A DNA stretch of 64,000 bases from Fibrobacter sp. (lineage in GTDB: Bacteria; Fibrobacterota; Fibrobacteria; Fibrobacterales; Fibrobacteraceae): positions 1 to 64,000 of the forward strand of contig JAKSIB010000010.1 in the NCBI GenBank assembly GCA_024399065.1, given 5' to 3'. The position numbers were made by a program, and so were the translations under genes. Positions 17,124 through 26,025 of this stretch are shown here, in pieces; positions within the stretch are counted from its first letter, which is position 1; the number at the start of each line of letters is the position of its first letter. The notes under the pieces were generated by a model. That model saw nothing but the letters and a program-made list of their open reading frames with translations. It made no database searches and was not told the origin of the DNA.

Positions 17124-17157
17124 GTATATTTTGCCCATATTTGCCCGCGGAGTCATA

Positions 17158-17706
17158 GTGAAGCCATCACCGTATTTTACAGACCGTTTCAAGTACTTTT
17201 TCAAGCGATTCAGCAAAGAGGAATCGCTGTTCAAGTGGTTTGCAGAAAAAGCCGGTGACGATTCCGCCCCCTTCAATTTTCCAGAAGCGCTGAAGGGTAA
17301 CCCCAAGACCTTGGTGATCCTCCCCCGGGAAATGGAACACGTGGCCACATTTACCCACGCCATGCCCGACGCATTCTTCAAGAATGCCCTGCTCCTCGCC
17401 CACGAATCCATGCACGCATTGGTTTCTGCCAAGCGCGCCCAGGCCATCTACTACAGCGACCTGGAATGCCGCTACGGCGAACAGGTTTTCGAGGAAATGG
17501 AACAGAAGATCAAGGATTACGCACCCCAGGTGGTCATCTACCTGGGCAACAGCTTCCTTCCTAGACTTTACCTGGCCAAGGTCAGTGGCGCTCCCTGCAG
17601 AATCGGATTCTGCAGCGAGAACAACTATCCGTTCCTTAACCTGAGTCTCCACCCCGACAAGTCTTCCGAAGCAGCCTTGATCACCCAGTATTACGGAGTC
17701 AAGTAA
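17158..17706 (+). CDS. Hypothetical protein, possible glycosyltransferase family 9-like half
   Basis: The 182-residue protein is not confidently assigned. It alternates hydrophobic strands and helices in a Rossmann-like pattern (TLVILPRE, ALVSAKRAQAIYYS, VVIYLGNSFLPRLYLAKVSGAPCRIGFCSE). The last segment resembles the N-terminal half of ADP-heptose-type glycosyltransferases (GT9), but the usual C-terminal half is absent. The GTG start at 17158 has GGAG five bases upstream; an in-frame TTG at 17131 does not. Its TAA overlaps the ATG of the PHP gene (TAATG), so the two are translationally coupled. Confidence 0.6.
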   Translation: MKPSPYFTDRFKYFFKRFSKEESLFKWFAEKAGDDSAPFNFPEALKGNPKTLVILPREMEHVATFTHAMPDAFFKNALLLAHESMHALVSAKRAQAIYYSDLECRYGEQVFEEMEQKIKDYAPQVVIYLGNSFLPRLYLAKVSGAPCRIGFCSENNYPFLNLSLHPDKSSEAALITQYYGVK

Positions 17707-18578
17707 TGCAGAAAGGTTTCTCCACAATCATCACCGAAAACGGAGGTTATGCAGACTTGCATCTGCATACCAAGCTTTCCGATGGTTCCCTTGAAGTGGA
17801 AGAACTCCTCACCCTTTGCAAGCGCAAGGGCCTTCGCTGCATTTCCATTACGGACCACGACAACCTGGACAGCTATAACCTGGCCGTGGAACCCGCCAAG
17901 GCCTTGGGCCTTGAAATCCTTCCCGGCATCGAGATTTCCTCCGTTTGGCAGGGCAAGGACATCCACATTCTGGGCTACTACTGCGACCCCACCAACCTGG
18001 CCCTGAACATGGAACTTCAGGACTTTACCAAGCAGCGCATTACCCGCGTAAAGGCCATCATCAAGAAGCTGAACGCCCTAGGTATCGACATCACCTTCGA
18101 AAAGGTGCTGAGCTACTGCAAGGGTAAAGTCATCGGCCGCCCCCACATCGCCATGTCCCTGGTGGACGAAGAATACATCGGAAGTTTCTCCGAGGCATTC
18201 ACCAAGTACCTGGGCGACGGCTGCGTAGCCTTCGTGGAAAAGAAGGGCCTCAACCCCCAGCAGACCATCCGTCTCATCGAAAACGCAGGCGGCATTGCCG
18301 TACTCGCCCACCCCTACAAGTCCGGGGTCAGCGACGAGTTCATCGAACAAATGGTGGAATGGGGCGTGCAGGGCATGGAAATCTACACCCCGTCCCAGAA
18401 GGGCGCCGTGGGCCGCAAGTACAAGGAAATGGCCCAGCACTACGGCCTGGTGGGCACCGGCGGTTCCGACTTCCACACCGAGAGCGGCACCTACCCTCCC
18501 AACTGCACCAAGATGCCCTACACCGTGGTACAGGCACTTCGCGAACGTCGCGAGAAGTCCCGCGCAGAATGGTACTAA
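17706..18578 (+). CDS. PHP-domain phosphoesterase (YciV/RNase AM-like)
   Basis: The 290-residue protein has the PHP metal-binding motifs in order: YADLHLHTKLSDGS (residues 15-28), ITDHDN, PGIEISS, GRPHIA, LAHPYKS and a final GTGGSDFH. This layout matches E. coli YciV (RnaM), a 5'-3' exonuclease and 3',5'-nucleotide bisphosphate phosphatase. Role in RNA end processing or nucleotide salvage is inferred from family. Coupled to the upstream gene by TAATG; the barrel protein gene follows after six bases. Confidence 0.85.
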   Translation: MQKGFSTIITENGGYADLHLHTKLSDGSLEVEELLTLCKRKGLRCISITDHDNLDSYNLAVEPAKALGLEILPGIEISSVWQGKDIHILGYYCDPTNLALNMELQDFTKQRITRVKAIIKKLNALGIDITFEKVLSYCKGKVIGRPHIAMSLVDEEYIGSFSEAFTKYLGDGCVAFVEKKGLNPQQTIRLIENAGGIAVLAHPYKSGVSDEFIEQMVEWGVQGMEIYTPSQKGAVGRKYKEMAQHYGLVGTGGSDFHTESGTYPPNCTKMPYTVVQALRERREKSRAEWY

Positions 18579-18584
18579 CCGCCA

Positions 18585-20639
18585 ATGAACGTCGCTTCTG
18601 AAAAGAATCCCCTGATGTTCGTCGTCATGGCCATTAGCTTGTTTTTAGCAACAAGCGTTTTCGCAGATATCCAAAAGCCCAACAAGTACGAGCTGCCGGC
18701 GGCACAGGATTCCGTTTTCCAGTCCCCCTGGACCATCGACCCCGCCCCCCGGGAAACCGACGCCGGCCGTTGGGTGCTCCCCCTCCACGAGGTCATGCAG
18801 CGCACCTACGACATCTCCGGCCAGAAATCCGAATGGCTTTTGGGAACATCGATTCTGGGAAACCCGGAACTGGATCCCTTCGTCATGGGAATCAGCCAGC
18901 TCACCCGCCGCTATCCCAGCAAGCTGGCCGGGCTTTACACCACCCGCCTGGGCTATGACGGTAGCACCCTCACCCTGAACGGCGAGAACGGGATTCTTTT
19001 TGAAGAACGTAAGGGCGTTGCTGTAGACACCCCCGTGGTAGACATAAACTGGGAACGGCCCGCCTTCAGCGGAAATGCCTTGCGCCTGGACTTTCGCAGA
19101 CTGATTACGGACTCTGTGACCTTGGACCTGGGAGTCTCCAGCCATTCCACCATCAACTCCAAGGAGTACAGCTACGTCAATGTGGCCCACTCCCCCTACT
19201 TCGCCTTAGGTCGTGACTCCACCCAGATTCCTTTTGGCGGTAGAAACATCGCCATGAACAGCATGCATATTCAGCCCATGCTCACCTGGCGTTTCGGATT
19301 CGGTAAGGCCTACGCCAAGATGAACTACATGGACCTGAGGAATGCCGACGAGACCAACCACAAGGTTATCATCGACTCCCTAGATCTTTCCATCCGTAAA
19401 TTCCAGACAAACTACTACGTCATCGACATGAAAACCCGTACCTACGGCGCAGGGGCTGAATTCTACCCCATCAAGAACTTGACCTTGAGCACCGACATTT
19501 CCTACGGCAATCATGAAATCAAGGAAGATTCCCTGCCCAAGTTCACCAAGAGCGTGAACAATTATACTGATACAAACGGCATAGCCCATTCCGACTATAC
19601 TTACCAAGACACAATTCTGAAGACAAACTACGAAACAATTCTTGGAAGTTTCGGAGCCCGTTACAACACCTTCCTGAACCCCGCACTGAAATTCAATTAC
19701 GAATTCCTGAACACCGAAAAAATCGGTAACGACAAACGCAAGAGCAAATATTTCCAGGACCGCGAAGTTGGTTACGCAGAAGTTTCTGACACTTTGTTCG
19801 GAGCACTGATGTTCCGCGCCCAGGGCGGTATGCAGCGTAACAGTTCCCTATTGAACATTGTGGACTTCGCCCCGGCTTTCTCTGCTGACGTGTTGGCCTT
19901 GCTGCCTTATAGCTTGCGCCTTAGCGGATCCTACCGCCACGACAACAAGTTCCCTGACGCAAACCAGCTGAAGATTTACGAAACCGGCCGTCTGGCAGTT
20001 CCTAACAAGGAGCTGAATTTCGAAGAGCGTGACCGAGCCACCATGAACTTGGGTTGGCAAAAACGCGACGTTTTCTACGGTCTCGGATTCCGCTTCGAAA
20101 ACGCAGACAACCTGATTAAGCCCAACTGGGTCAAGGTGGGCAGACAGTGGCTGTACAACGGTTTCGTCGACGCAGAAACCACCATCGACGAAGCATTCAA
20201 ATGGCAGAATATCGACAACGTCAAATCCATTGACTGGATGTTCCAAGTAGGTTTCCGCCTGGGCAACTGGAAGTTCTATCTGGAACGCGGCGAAACCTTG
20301 GAACGCAGCAAGAAACTCATCGACACTCCGGAACTTTACTACAAGGGAAGCATCCACTGGCAGAATCGATTCGTGTTCGACCGCCTTGGCGTAAGCGTAC
20401 GTGTGGATTGGCAATGGTTCGGCGACCGCTACGACTGCACTATCAACAATGGTTTCGTAGAACTTGAAAAGATGGAACATTACCTGGCATTGGATTTCGA
20501 AGCCAGAATGCAGATCCTCCAATTCGAACTTTACAGCCGAATCGAGAACTTCAATCACAGCATCTATATGCCTGAATCCGGCTACACCCCGGAAGGCCTC
20601 CGCTTCGCCTATGGCATCGTCTGGACCTTCGGCAACTAA
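18585..20639 (+). CDS. Outer-membrane beta-barrel protein
   Basis: The 684-residue protein has a signal peptide ending SVFA before DIQKPN. The mature part alternates amphipathic strands with aromatic ends (for example VSVRVDWQWFGDRY, QFELYSRIENFN) and closes with an aromatic-rich strand FAYGIVWTFGN, as in TonB-dependent-receptor or porin-like barrels. No TonB plug domain is recognised. Substrate unknown. It follows the PHP gene closely, so it may be in the same transcript. Confidence 0.7.
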   Translation: MNVASEKNPLMFVVMAISLFLATSVFADIQKPNKYELPAAQDSVFQSPWTIDPAPRETDAGRWVLPLHEVMQRTYDISGQKSEWLLGTSILGNPELDPFVMGISQLTRRYPSKLAGLYTTRLGYDGSTLTLNGENGILFEERKGVAVDTPVVDINWERPAFSGNALRLDFRRLITDSVTLDLGVSSHSTINSKEYSYVNVAHSPYFALGRDSTQIPFGGRNIAMNSMHIQPMLTWRFGFGKAYAKMNYMDLRNADETNHKVIIDSLDLSIRKFQTNYYVIDMKTRTYGAGAEFYPIKNLTLSTDISYGNHEIKEDSLPKFTKSVNNYTDTNGIAHSDYTYQDTILKTNYETILGSFGARYNTFLNPALKFNYEFLNTEKIGNDKRKSKYFQDREVGYAEVSDTLFGALMFRAQGGMQRNSSLLNIVDFAPAFSADVLALLPYSLRLSGSYRHDNKFPDANQLKIYETGRLAVPNKELNFEERDRATMNLGWQKRDVFYGLGFRFENADNLIKPNWVKVGRQWLYNGFVDAETTIDEAFKWQNIDNVKSIDWMFQVGFRLGNWKFYLERGETLERSKKLIDTPELYYKGSIHWQNRFVFDRLGVSVRVDWQWFGDRYDCTINNGFVELEKMEHYLALDFEARMQILQFELYSRIENFNHSIYMPESGYTPEGLRFAYGIVWTFGN

Positions 20640-20700
20640 ATAACTTCGGCCTACGTCCTAACGTACAACAATTGAAACCTTCCTAACCATCTTTTTTCCG

Positions 20701-21456
20701 CTAATTTTTCAGCTTATAAATCCAGGGCCAGAGTTTTCCTGTAACCCACAGGTTCTTGCCATCGTAGGCAATGCCGTTCAGTACGTCCATATCGGGATAC
20801 TTGCGAAGCAGTTCAGAAACCTTCTTGGAAAAATCAAGGTACTTGACCACCTTGCCAGAAGGCAGGGAAATGACGGCAATCAAGCCGGTCTGCCAAATGT
20901 TTGCATAAAGGGTGTCGCCAACCACCTCAAGTTCGTTCAGCATGTTCACTGGGCGATCCCCATCACGAACTGGAATGGTTCCCACCACATAGAAGCCGCC
21001 CATGGCCAGCTGCAAAAGTTCGCTACTGCCGTTACTCATGAGCAAAGCGCTGCGCCAATAGGTAAGCCCCCAGCCTTCCGTAGGAATACGGAATTCACTC
21101 TTCCACTTAAAGGTTCTGCGGTCATAGATAAATGCCTTGTGTGCCTTCCAAGTCAGGTAGAAAATATCGTCGCCCACCGCAATGGAGCCCTCGCCAAAAT
21201 AGCGGTCAGCCAAGCGGGTGGAATCCAAAACCTTGCCATCCAAGGTACGGCGGTACAAACCGGACTTTCCGTAAAGTCCCGTAGTTTCAATCAAATCCTT
21301 ACCATCAAAGAACAAACCCTGGGTAAAATGGCTCTGGTCATGAGGAATGGAATCCACAATCACAGGCACCTCTCGGGGAGCCTCTGCAAACAATGCAGAC
21401 GCCAAAGCCAGAGACAAACCAAAAATCGTTTTCAAAAAAGACATTTCTTTCGCCAT
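20701..21456 (-). CDS. Secreted glutaminyl-peptide cyclotransferase (plant/bacterial type)
   Basis: The enzyme cyclises N-terminal Gln of proteins to pyroglutamate. The 251-residue protein has a signal peptide ending LFA before EAPREV and a five-bladed propeller sequence. The family motifs are present: PHDQSHFTQGLFFDG, ETTGLYGKSGLYR, GEGSIAVGDDIFYLTWK, EGWGLTYW and LMSNGSSEL, then DVLNGIAYD. An in-frame ATG at 21444 (MSFLKT) is an alternative start. Probably acts in the periplasm on exported proteins. Single gene. Confidence 0.9.
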   Translation of the reverse strand: MAKEMSFLKTIFGLSLALASALFAEAPREVPVIVDSIPHDQSHFTQGLFFDGKDLIETTGLYGKSGLYRRTLDGKVLDSTRLADRYFGEGSIAVGDDIFYLTWKAHKAFIYDRRTFKWKSEFRIPTEGWGLTYWRSALLMSNGSSELLQLAMGGFYVVGTIPVRDGDRPVNMLNELEVVGDTLYANIWQTGLIAVISLPSGKVVKYLDFSKKVSELLRKYPDMDVLNGIAYDGKNLWVTGKLWPWIYKLKN

Positions 21457-21607
21457 TGGTACATCAATATCTATTATAAATATAGCATCTTAGAGATTTA
21501 TTAACCAAGGAAAGGCCCCCACAAAACTTACGCATTTCTTACACGCTAAATGTTCGTAAATCGTTGAGTATTTAGGACTTACGTGTATCATTTCGGGAAA
21601 ATTATAC

Positions 21608-21615
21608 TAGATTTG
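21608..21615 (+). promoter_or_regulatory. TAnnTTTG promoter box for the DUF4416 gene
   Basis: TAGATTTG lies five bases before the ATG at 21621, leaving no room for a ribosome site; the leader would be extremely short. Confidence 0.45.
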
Positions 21616-21620
21616 CCCCC

Positions 21621-22214
21621 ATGGGCGAATTACGCACTCCAGCTAAGGTTAAAATCATTGTCGGCATCCTGGCCAAGGACGCCGAGGCTGTGGAGTCTGT
21701 GCGCGAAACCCTGAAAAACCGTTTCGGCGAAGAAGACCTGAACCTCGCCCCCTTCTCCTTCACATTCACCAACTACTACAAGGAAGAAATCGGCGACGCT
21801 CCCGTGCGCGCGTTCTTCAGCTATGAAACTTTGGTGGACCGTGAGGAAATCGTGGATATCAAGCTCTGGACCAACGACGTGGAACTTTCCATCGCCGAAG
21901 CCGCGGGCACCCCGGGACTACGCCCCGTGAACCTGGATCCGGGCTACATGACCTTGGGCCAGTTCTTTTTGGCCACCACCAAGGACCAGCGCCAGCGCGT
22001 GTACATGCAGCGGGGCATCTTTGTGGAACCCACCCTGTATTTCCAGGACGGACATTTCCACGCCTTCGACTGGACCTACCGAGATTACCAAAGCGAGCCC
22101 TACGTGAAATATCTTGAACAAGTCCGCGCACGACTGGCCTACCAGCACAGCACCGGACGTCCCTACAATAAGAGGTGCGAGGTTCGAGGCGCGAGGTTCG
22201 AGGCGCGAGATTAA
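21621..22214 (+). CDS. DUF4416 family protein
   Basis: The 197-residue cytosolic protein starts MGELRTPAKVKIIVGILAKD and carries the conserved core features of DUF4416 (FTFTNYYKEEIG, VNLDPGYMTL, YMQRGIFVEPTLYF, FDWTYRDYQS). The biochemical function is unknown. The last residues (about 185-197) are encoded by the heptamer array at 22172-22213, so the C-terminal tail is repeat-derived and probably not functional. The original stop was likely upstream. Confidence 0.8.
   Translation: MGELRTPAKVKIIVGILAKDAEAVESVRETLKNRFGEEDLNLAPFSFTFTNYYKEEIGDAPVRAFFSYETLVDREEIVDIKLWTNDVELSIAEAAGTPGLRPVNLDPGYMTLGQFFLATTKDQRQRVYMQRGIFVEPTLYFQDGHFHAFDWTYRDYQSEPYVKYLEQVRARLAYQHSTGRPYNKRCEVRGARFEARD
22172..22213. repeat. 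Heptamer tandem array (GAGGTTC/GAGGCGC)
   Basis: Units GAGGTGC, GAGGTTC, GAGGCGC, GAGGTTC, GAGGCGC, GAGATTA. It overlaps the 3' end of the DUF4416 gene. Confidence 0.85.
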
Positions 22215-22230
22215 AGGTTAAAGACATTTC

Positions 22231-22272
22231 TTCACTATTCACTATTCACTCTTCACTATTCACTATTCACTA
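22231..22272. repeat. Heptamer tandem array (TTCACTA), six units
   Basis: Five perfect TTCACTA units and one TTCACTC, ending two bases before the DUF486 start codon. The region normally holding a ribosome site is made only of this repeat. Confidence 0.92.
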
Positions 22273-22274
22273 TT

Positions 22275-22646
22275 ATGCATGCCGGAATTTTTACAATTTT
22301 ACTTCTTTGCATCTCCAACATCTTTATGACATTTGCCTGGTACGGCAACCTGAAGCTGAAGGAAATGCACATCAGCACCGACTGGCCGCTGATTCTCGTG
22401 ATTCTTGCCAGCTGGGGCCTGGCACTTCTGGAATACTGCTTCATGATTCCCGCCAACTCCATCGGCAGCCGCATCAATGGCGGACCCTTCAGCCTGATGC
22501 AGCTGAAGATTATCCAGGAAGCCATTTCCCTGACAGTCTTCACCACCATTGCCGTGACGGTTTTCCACACGGAGACCTTGCAATGGAACCACATCGTGGC
22601 CTTCATCTGCATTATCGCCGCGGTATTCTTTGCATTCCTGAAGTAG
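22275..22646 (+). CDS. DUF486 family small membrane protein
   Basis: The 123-residue protein has four predicted transmembrane helices and the DUF486 hallmarks (SNIFMTFAWYGNLK, FMIPANSIGS, LQWNHIVAFICIIAAVFFAF). The family is related to drug/metabolite transporters, but its role is unknown. The start codon is preceded by TTCACTA repeats and lacks any purine-rich ribosome site, so translation may depend on the repeat or on an unstructured leader. Confidence 0.85.
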   Translation: MHAGIFTILLLCISNIFMTFAWYGNLKLKEMHISTDWPLILVILASWGLALLEYCFMIPANSIGSRINGGPFSLMQLKIIQEAISLTVFTTIAVTVFHTETLQWNHIVAFICIIAAVFFAFLK

Positions 22647-22661
22647 GTTATTCAATTTCGC

Positions 22662-23858
22662 ATGAGTTTGTTTGGGCAAAATAAATGGAGGTTCGTCCTC
22701 GCAGCCATTGTTGCAGCACTGTTGTGTTGCAGCAGTCCTGTACTCGCCGCAAGCAGCTCTACCGCAAAGTCAAAGCCCGCCAAGGAAAAAACAGTAAAGG
22801 AAAAGCCGGCCAAGGACACCAAGGCCGACAAGAAAAAAGCGGAGTCCAAGAAGGCTGAAACGAAAAAGCCGGAATCCAAGAAGGCTGACGACAAGAAGAA
22901 AGAAACTAAAAAGGCCGAGCCCAAGAAGACCGAGAAAAAGGTTCAAGACAAAAAGAAGCCCGTCAAAAAGGCCAAGTTCAAACACAAGTCCAGTTACGAT
23001 GATACAGCCTCCGACGAAATTGACGTAGAGGACGTGGCACCGGCACAAACAGACGACACCGCAACAGAAGCCGTCCCAGCAGATTCTACAACAAAGAAAG
23101 TTACCATCCAGTCCGACGACCCCAAGGCATTCACCAAGGCACTACTTTACGAAAAAGAAGGTGTCGAGGTGGAGATTGTCGACGCCAAGGCCGCCAAGAA
23201 GGAAATTCCCAAGATCGGTTTTGACAAGGGCGACTACTTCGACTTTTCCACCATGCTTGTTCCTGTGACCCACGAATCCCGCTTGGGCTCCCCCTACGGA
23301 ATCCGCGACCACCGTCTGCACCGCGGCGTAGACATTCACGTGGAGAAGGGAGAACCAATGCTTGCCGCCTACCCCGGAAAGGTGGTGGTGTCCAAGTACA
23401 ACAAGGGCGGATACGGCCATTACGTTGTTGTGGAACACGAAGGCGGGTTACAGACTTTGTATGGACACCTGGCGGAACGCGCCGTCCGTGTGGGAGACAT
23501 TGTTTTCCCAGGCGATATCGTTGGCCTTGCCGGCAACACCGGCAAATCCTCCGGCGCCCACCTGCATTTTGAAATCCGCTACAAGGACATCAACATCAAC
23601 CCGGCCTCTGTAGTAAACTTCCCCAAGTGGGAACTTCAGCCCGGCGTAGAACGCATGTCCAAGAAAAAGATTGTCTCCGCCCACTATAACATGCAGAACA
23701 AACTAAAGAAAGAAAATCTCTACATTGTAAAGGCCGGCGACACCCTTAAGGACGTGGCCAACTACTTCTACATTTCCGAAGACGCCGTCTGCAGAATCAA
23801 CGGATTGAAAAAAGACCAACCCTTGCGAGTTGGTCACAGATTAAAAGGAAGTAAATAG
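22662..23858 (+). CDS. Exported M23 metallopeptidase with C-terminal LysM domain
   Basis: The 398-residue protein has a signal peptide ending VLAA. A long Lys/Ala/Glu-rich linker follows (about residues 34-110), then a LytM/M23 domain with Zn ligands in RLHRGVDIHV and GAHLHFEIRY. A C-terminal LysM-like repeat (LYIVKAGDTLKDVANYFYISEDAVCRINGL) completes it. It should cut peptidoglycan cross-links or activate amidases in the periplasm. The basic linker probably spans or binds the wall. Its stop lies three bases from the convergent thiE stop. Confidence 0.92.
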   Translation: MSLFGQNKWRFVLAAIVAALLCCSSPVLAASSSTAKSKPAKEKTVKEKPAKDTKADKKKAESKKAETKKPESKKADDKKKETKKAEPKKTEKKVQDKKKPVKKAKFKHKSSYDDTASDEIDVEDVAPAQTDDTATEAVPADSTTKKVTIQSDDPKAFTKALLYEKEGVEVEIVDAKAAKKEIPKIGFDKGDYFDFSTMLVPVTHESRLGSPYGIRDHRLHRGVDIHVEKGEPMLAAYPGKVVVSKYNKGGYGHYVVVEHEGGLQTLYGHLAERAVRVGDIVFPGDIVGLAGNTGKSSGAHLHFEIRYKDININPASVVNFPKWELQPGVERMSKKKIVSAHYNMQNKLKKENLYIVKAGDTLKDVANYFYISEDAVCRINGLKKDQPLRVGHRLKGSK

Positions 23859-23861
23859 TTT

Positions 23862-24485
23862 TTACAGCGCCAGGAAGGCTGCCTTCAGTTCGCGGGTGGC
23901 GGCTTCGGGATCCGCGGCCTTCTGGATGGCGGACACGGCGCAAATCCCCTTGATGCCGGAACCAGCCAGAACATGGATGTTGTCCTTGTTCAACCCGCCG
24001 ATGGCATTCACGGGAATAGGAACTGCCTTTACGATTTCCTTCAAGGTATCCACGCTGGTGAGGATGGTGACCACCTTGGTGGTGGTGGGATAAATGGCAC
24101 CGACACCGCAGTAGTCCGCGCCCTGTTCGTAGGCTTCCAGAGCCTGGGGCACCGTCTTTGTGGTAGCGCCAATAATCTTATCCGGTCCCATGAGCTTGCG
24201 GGCCATGGCAACGGGCATGTCGCTCTGCCCCACATGGACACCTTCGGCACCAATGGCGAGGGCAACGTCTACACGGTCATCGATAATCAGAGGCACGTTG
24301 TAGCGGCTAGTGATTTCGTGGACACTTGCGGCAAGTTCCATGTACTCGCGGGTAGACTTGTTCTTTTCGCGAAGCTGGATAATGGTGGCGCCACCTTTGC
24401 AGGCAGCCTCCACAGAAGGCAGGAACTTTTCGGCAGGAACCGTAGAACTATCAGTGATAAAGTAAAGTGTTGTATCTAACTGCAT
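23862..24485 (-). CDS. thiE: Thiamine phosphate synthase
   Basis: ThiE couples HMP-pyrophosphate and thiazole phosphate to give thiamine phosphate. The 207-residue TIM-barrel protein shows the family motifs TIIQLREKNKSTREY, LIIDDRVDVALAIGAEGVHVGQSDMP and GATTKT. It continues with YCGVGAIYPTTTK and AIGGLNKDNI near the C-terminus. The ATG at 24485 (MQLDTTLYFIT) is preferred over an upstream in-frame start within repeat DNA. It is the last gene of the leftward thi run, separated from thiH by a repeat element. Confidence 0.95.
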   Translation of the reverse strand: MQLDTTLYFITDSSTVPAEKFLPSVEAACKGGATIIQLREKNKSTREYMELAASVHEITSRYNVPLIIDDRVDVALAIGAEGVHVGQSDMPVAMARKLMGPDKIIGATTKTVPQALEAYEQGADYCGVGAIYPTTTKVVTILTSVDTLKEIVKAVPIPVNAIGGLNKDNIHVLAGSGIKGICAVSAIQKAADPEAATRELKAAFLAL

Positions 24486-24511
24486 AAAAACTCTAAGCTT
24501 AAGAAATACAA

Positions 24512-24608
24512 TGTCTTTGCGAGGAGAGAATCGACGAAGCAAACGAAGCTTTTATTTTCAGGCATTTTCTGCTTCGATTGCCACGCCCTTCCGGGCTCGC
24601 AATGACAT
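24512..24608. repeat. TGTCATTGCGAG-ended inverted repeat element (complete)
   Basis: The left end is TGTCTTTGCGAGGAGAGAAT and continues with CGACGAAGC. The right end starts GCTTCGATTGCCACG at 24571 and finishes CTCGCAATGACAT. The ends are inverted and enclose about 30 bp. It is MITE-like in form, with no coding capacity. Confidence 0.75.
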
Positions 24609-24609
24609 A

Positions 24610-25899
24610 CTAAACGTAAAGGTAATCGTTCAGAACAGGCTGAAGGCCTTCGTCGCTGATGTCCTTGTACATGGTGTTGAAACTGCGGGCGTCGTTGATT
24701 TCGAACTGTTCATCACCGCCGGCACTTTCATCCACTTCGGAATTCTTCGTGACCTGACCGTCGTCCTTCTTGTACTTTTCTTCGTGGTCGCCAACGCCAG
24801 TAGACACGCCTGCAGAAACCTTGGTAGCAGCAATCTTTACGATGCCGTTACGGAATTCCTTGCTTTCGCGGCTGGAGACGGTAATGCCAACGAAGGGCAT
24901 AAAGATACGGTAGGCGCAAAGCACCTGGCACAATTCCTTTTCGTGAACGTCCAGAGGATTGATCTTGTCGTTATTCACAATGGGACGGAGGCGGGGGCAA
25001 GAAAGGCTCATTTCAGCATGGGGGTACTTCTTCTGCAGATAGAACACGTGAAGTGCGCTGGCCAGGGCATCCTTGCGGAAGTCGGAAAGGCCAAGCAGTG
25101 CGGAGAAACCGCAGCCACGCATGCCACCCATGAGGGCGCGTTCCTGGGAATCAAAACGGTACGGATAAATTCTCTTATGGCCCAGCAAATGGAGCTGTTC
25201 GTAACGAACCTTGTCGTAGGTTTCCTGGAACACCGTCACATAGTCTACCCCGCATTCGTGGAGGTACTTGTATTCGTCAGTGTTCATGGGGTAAACTTCA
25301 ACACCCACCATACGGAAATACTTGTGAGCAATCTTGCAGGCTTCGCCGATGTATTCCACACTGCTCTTGGCGCGGGACTCACCGGTAAGGATCAGCACTT
25401 CTTCCATGCCGCTGTCGGCGATGACCTTCATCTCGTGCTCGATCTGCTCCATGGTCAGCTGCATGCGCTTGATTTTGTTGTAGCAGTTGAATCCGCAATA
25501 GACGCAGTAGTTTTCGCAGTAGTTGGCGATGTACAGCGGAGTAAAGAAATACACCGTATTGCCAAAGTGCTTGCTGGTTTCCAGCTTTGCCTTCTGGGCC
25601 ATCTTTTCCAAGTAGGGAGTGGCTGCCGGGGAAAGGAGCGCCTTGAAATCTTCTACAGTACAGGTGTGGTGGTCCAGAGCGGCCAGCACATCGCGGGCGG
25701 TGTACTTGCTAAAGTCCACGGAATCCACATGGCTCATCACCTTGTCGTGAATGTCGGACTTGATGATTTCCATGCCCTTCATGTACTCCATATGGTTGGA
25801 ACGGGCAGAAGGATCAGTCTCGATGCGGTGCTTGCGTTCCAAGGCCTCGGGAGACAAAGTGTCGGAATCAATAAAATATCGTTCGTCGTTGTAGTTCAT
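24610..25899 (-). CDS. thiH: 2-iminoacetate synthase ThiH
   Basis: ThiH is a radical SAM enzyme that cleaves tyrosine to dehydroglycine for thiazole synthesis in the anaerobic pathway. The 429-residue protein has the CxxxCxxC cluster motif in ANYCENYCVYCGFNCYN (about residues 128-144). ThiH-type C-terminal sequences follow (EMSLSCPRLRPI, ITVSSRESKEFRNGI). It is slightly longer than E. coli ThiH, with a charged segment GDHEEKYKKDDGQVTKNSEVDE near 370-390. It lies in thiS-F-G-H-E order; the gap to thiG holds heptamer arrays. Confidence 0.95.
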   Translation of the reverse strand: MNYNDERYFIDSDTLSPEALERKHRIETDPSARSNHMEYMKGMEIIKSDIHDKVMSHVDSVDFSKYTARDVLAALDHHTCTVEDFKALLSPAATPYLEKMAQKAKLETSKHFGNTVYFFTPLYIANYCENYCVYCGFNCYNKIKRMQLTMEQIEHEMKVIADSGMEEVLILTGESRAKSSVEYIGEACKIAHKYFRMVGVEVYPMNTDEYKYLHECGVDYVTVFQETYDKVRYEQLHLLGHKRIYPYRFDSQERALMGGMRGCGFSALLGLSDFRKDALASALHVFYLQKKYPHAEMSLSCPRLRPIVNNDKINPLDVHEKELCQVLCAYRIFMPFVGITVSSRESKEFRNGIVKIAATKVSAGVSTGVGDHEEKYKKDDGQVTKNSEVDESAGGDEQFEINDARSFNTMYKDISDEGLQPVLNDYLYV

Positions 25900-25901
25900 A
25901 A

Positions 25902-26025
25902 TAGTGGCTAGTGGTTAGTGGCTAGTGGTTAGAGATTTGTGATTGACGGTTAGTGATGTCGGAAACGTTCTTTACCTGCATCCCCTGTTTACTAACCACT
26001 AATCACTGTCTACTAAAAACTAATC
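25902..26025. repeat. Paired heptamer arrays (TAGTGGT and ACTAACC)
   Basis: The left array (25902-25957) has eight units beginning TAGTGGC, TAGTGGT, TAGTGGC, TAGTGGT. The right array (25991-26025) is ACTAACC, ACTAATC, ACTGTCT, ACTAAAA, ACTAATC. The two are roughly complementary and can fold as a hairpin. The right array overlaps the thiG stop codon. Confidence 0.85.
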
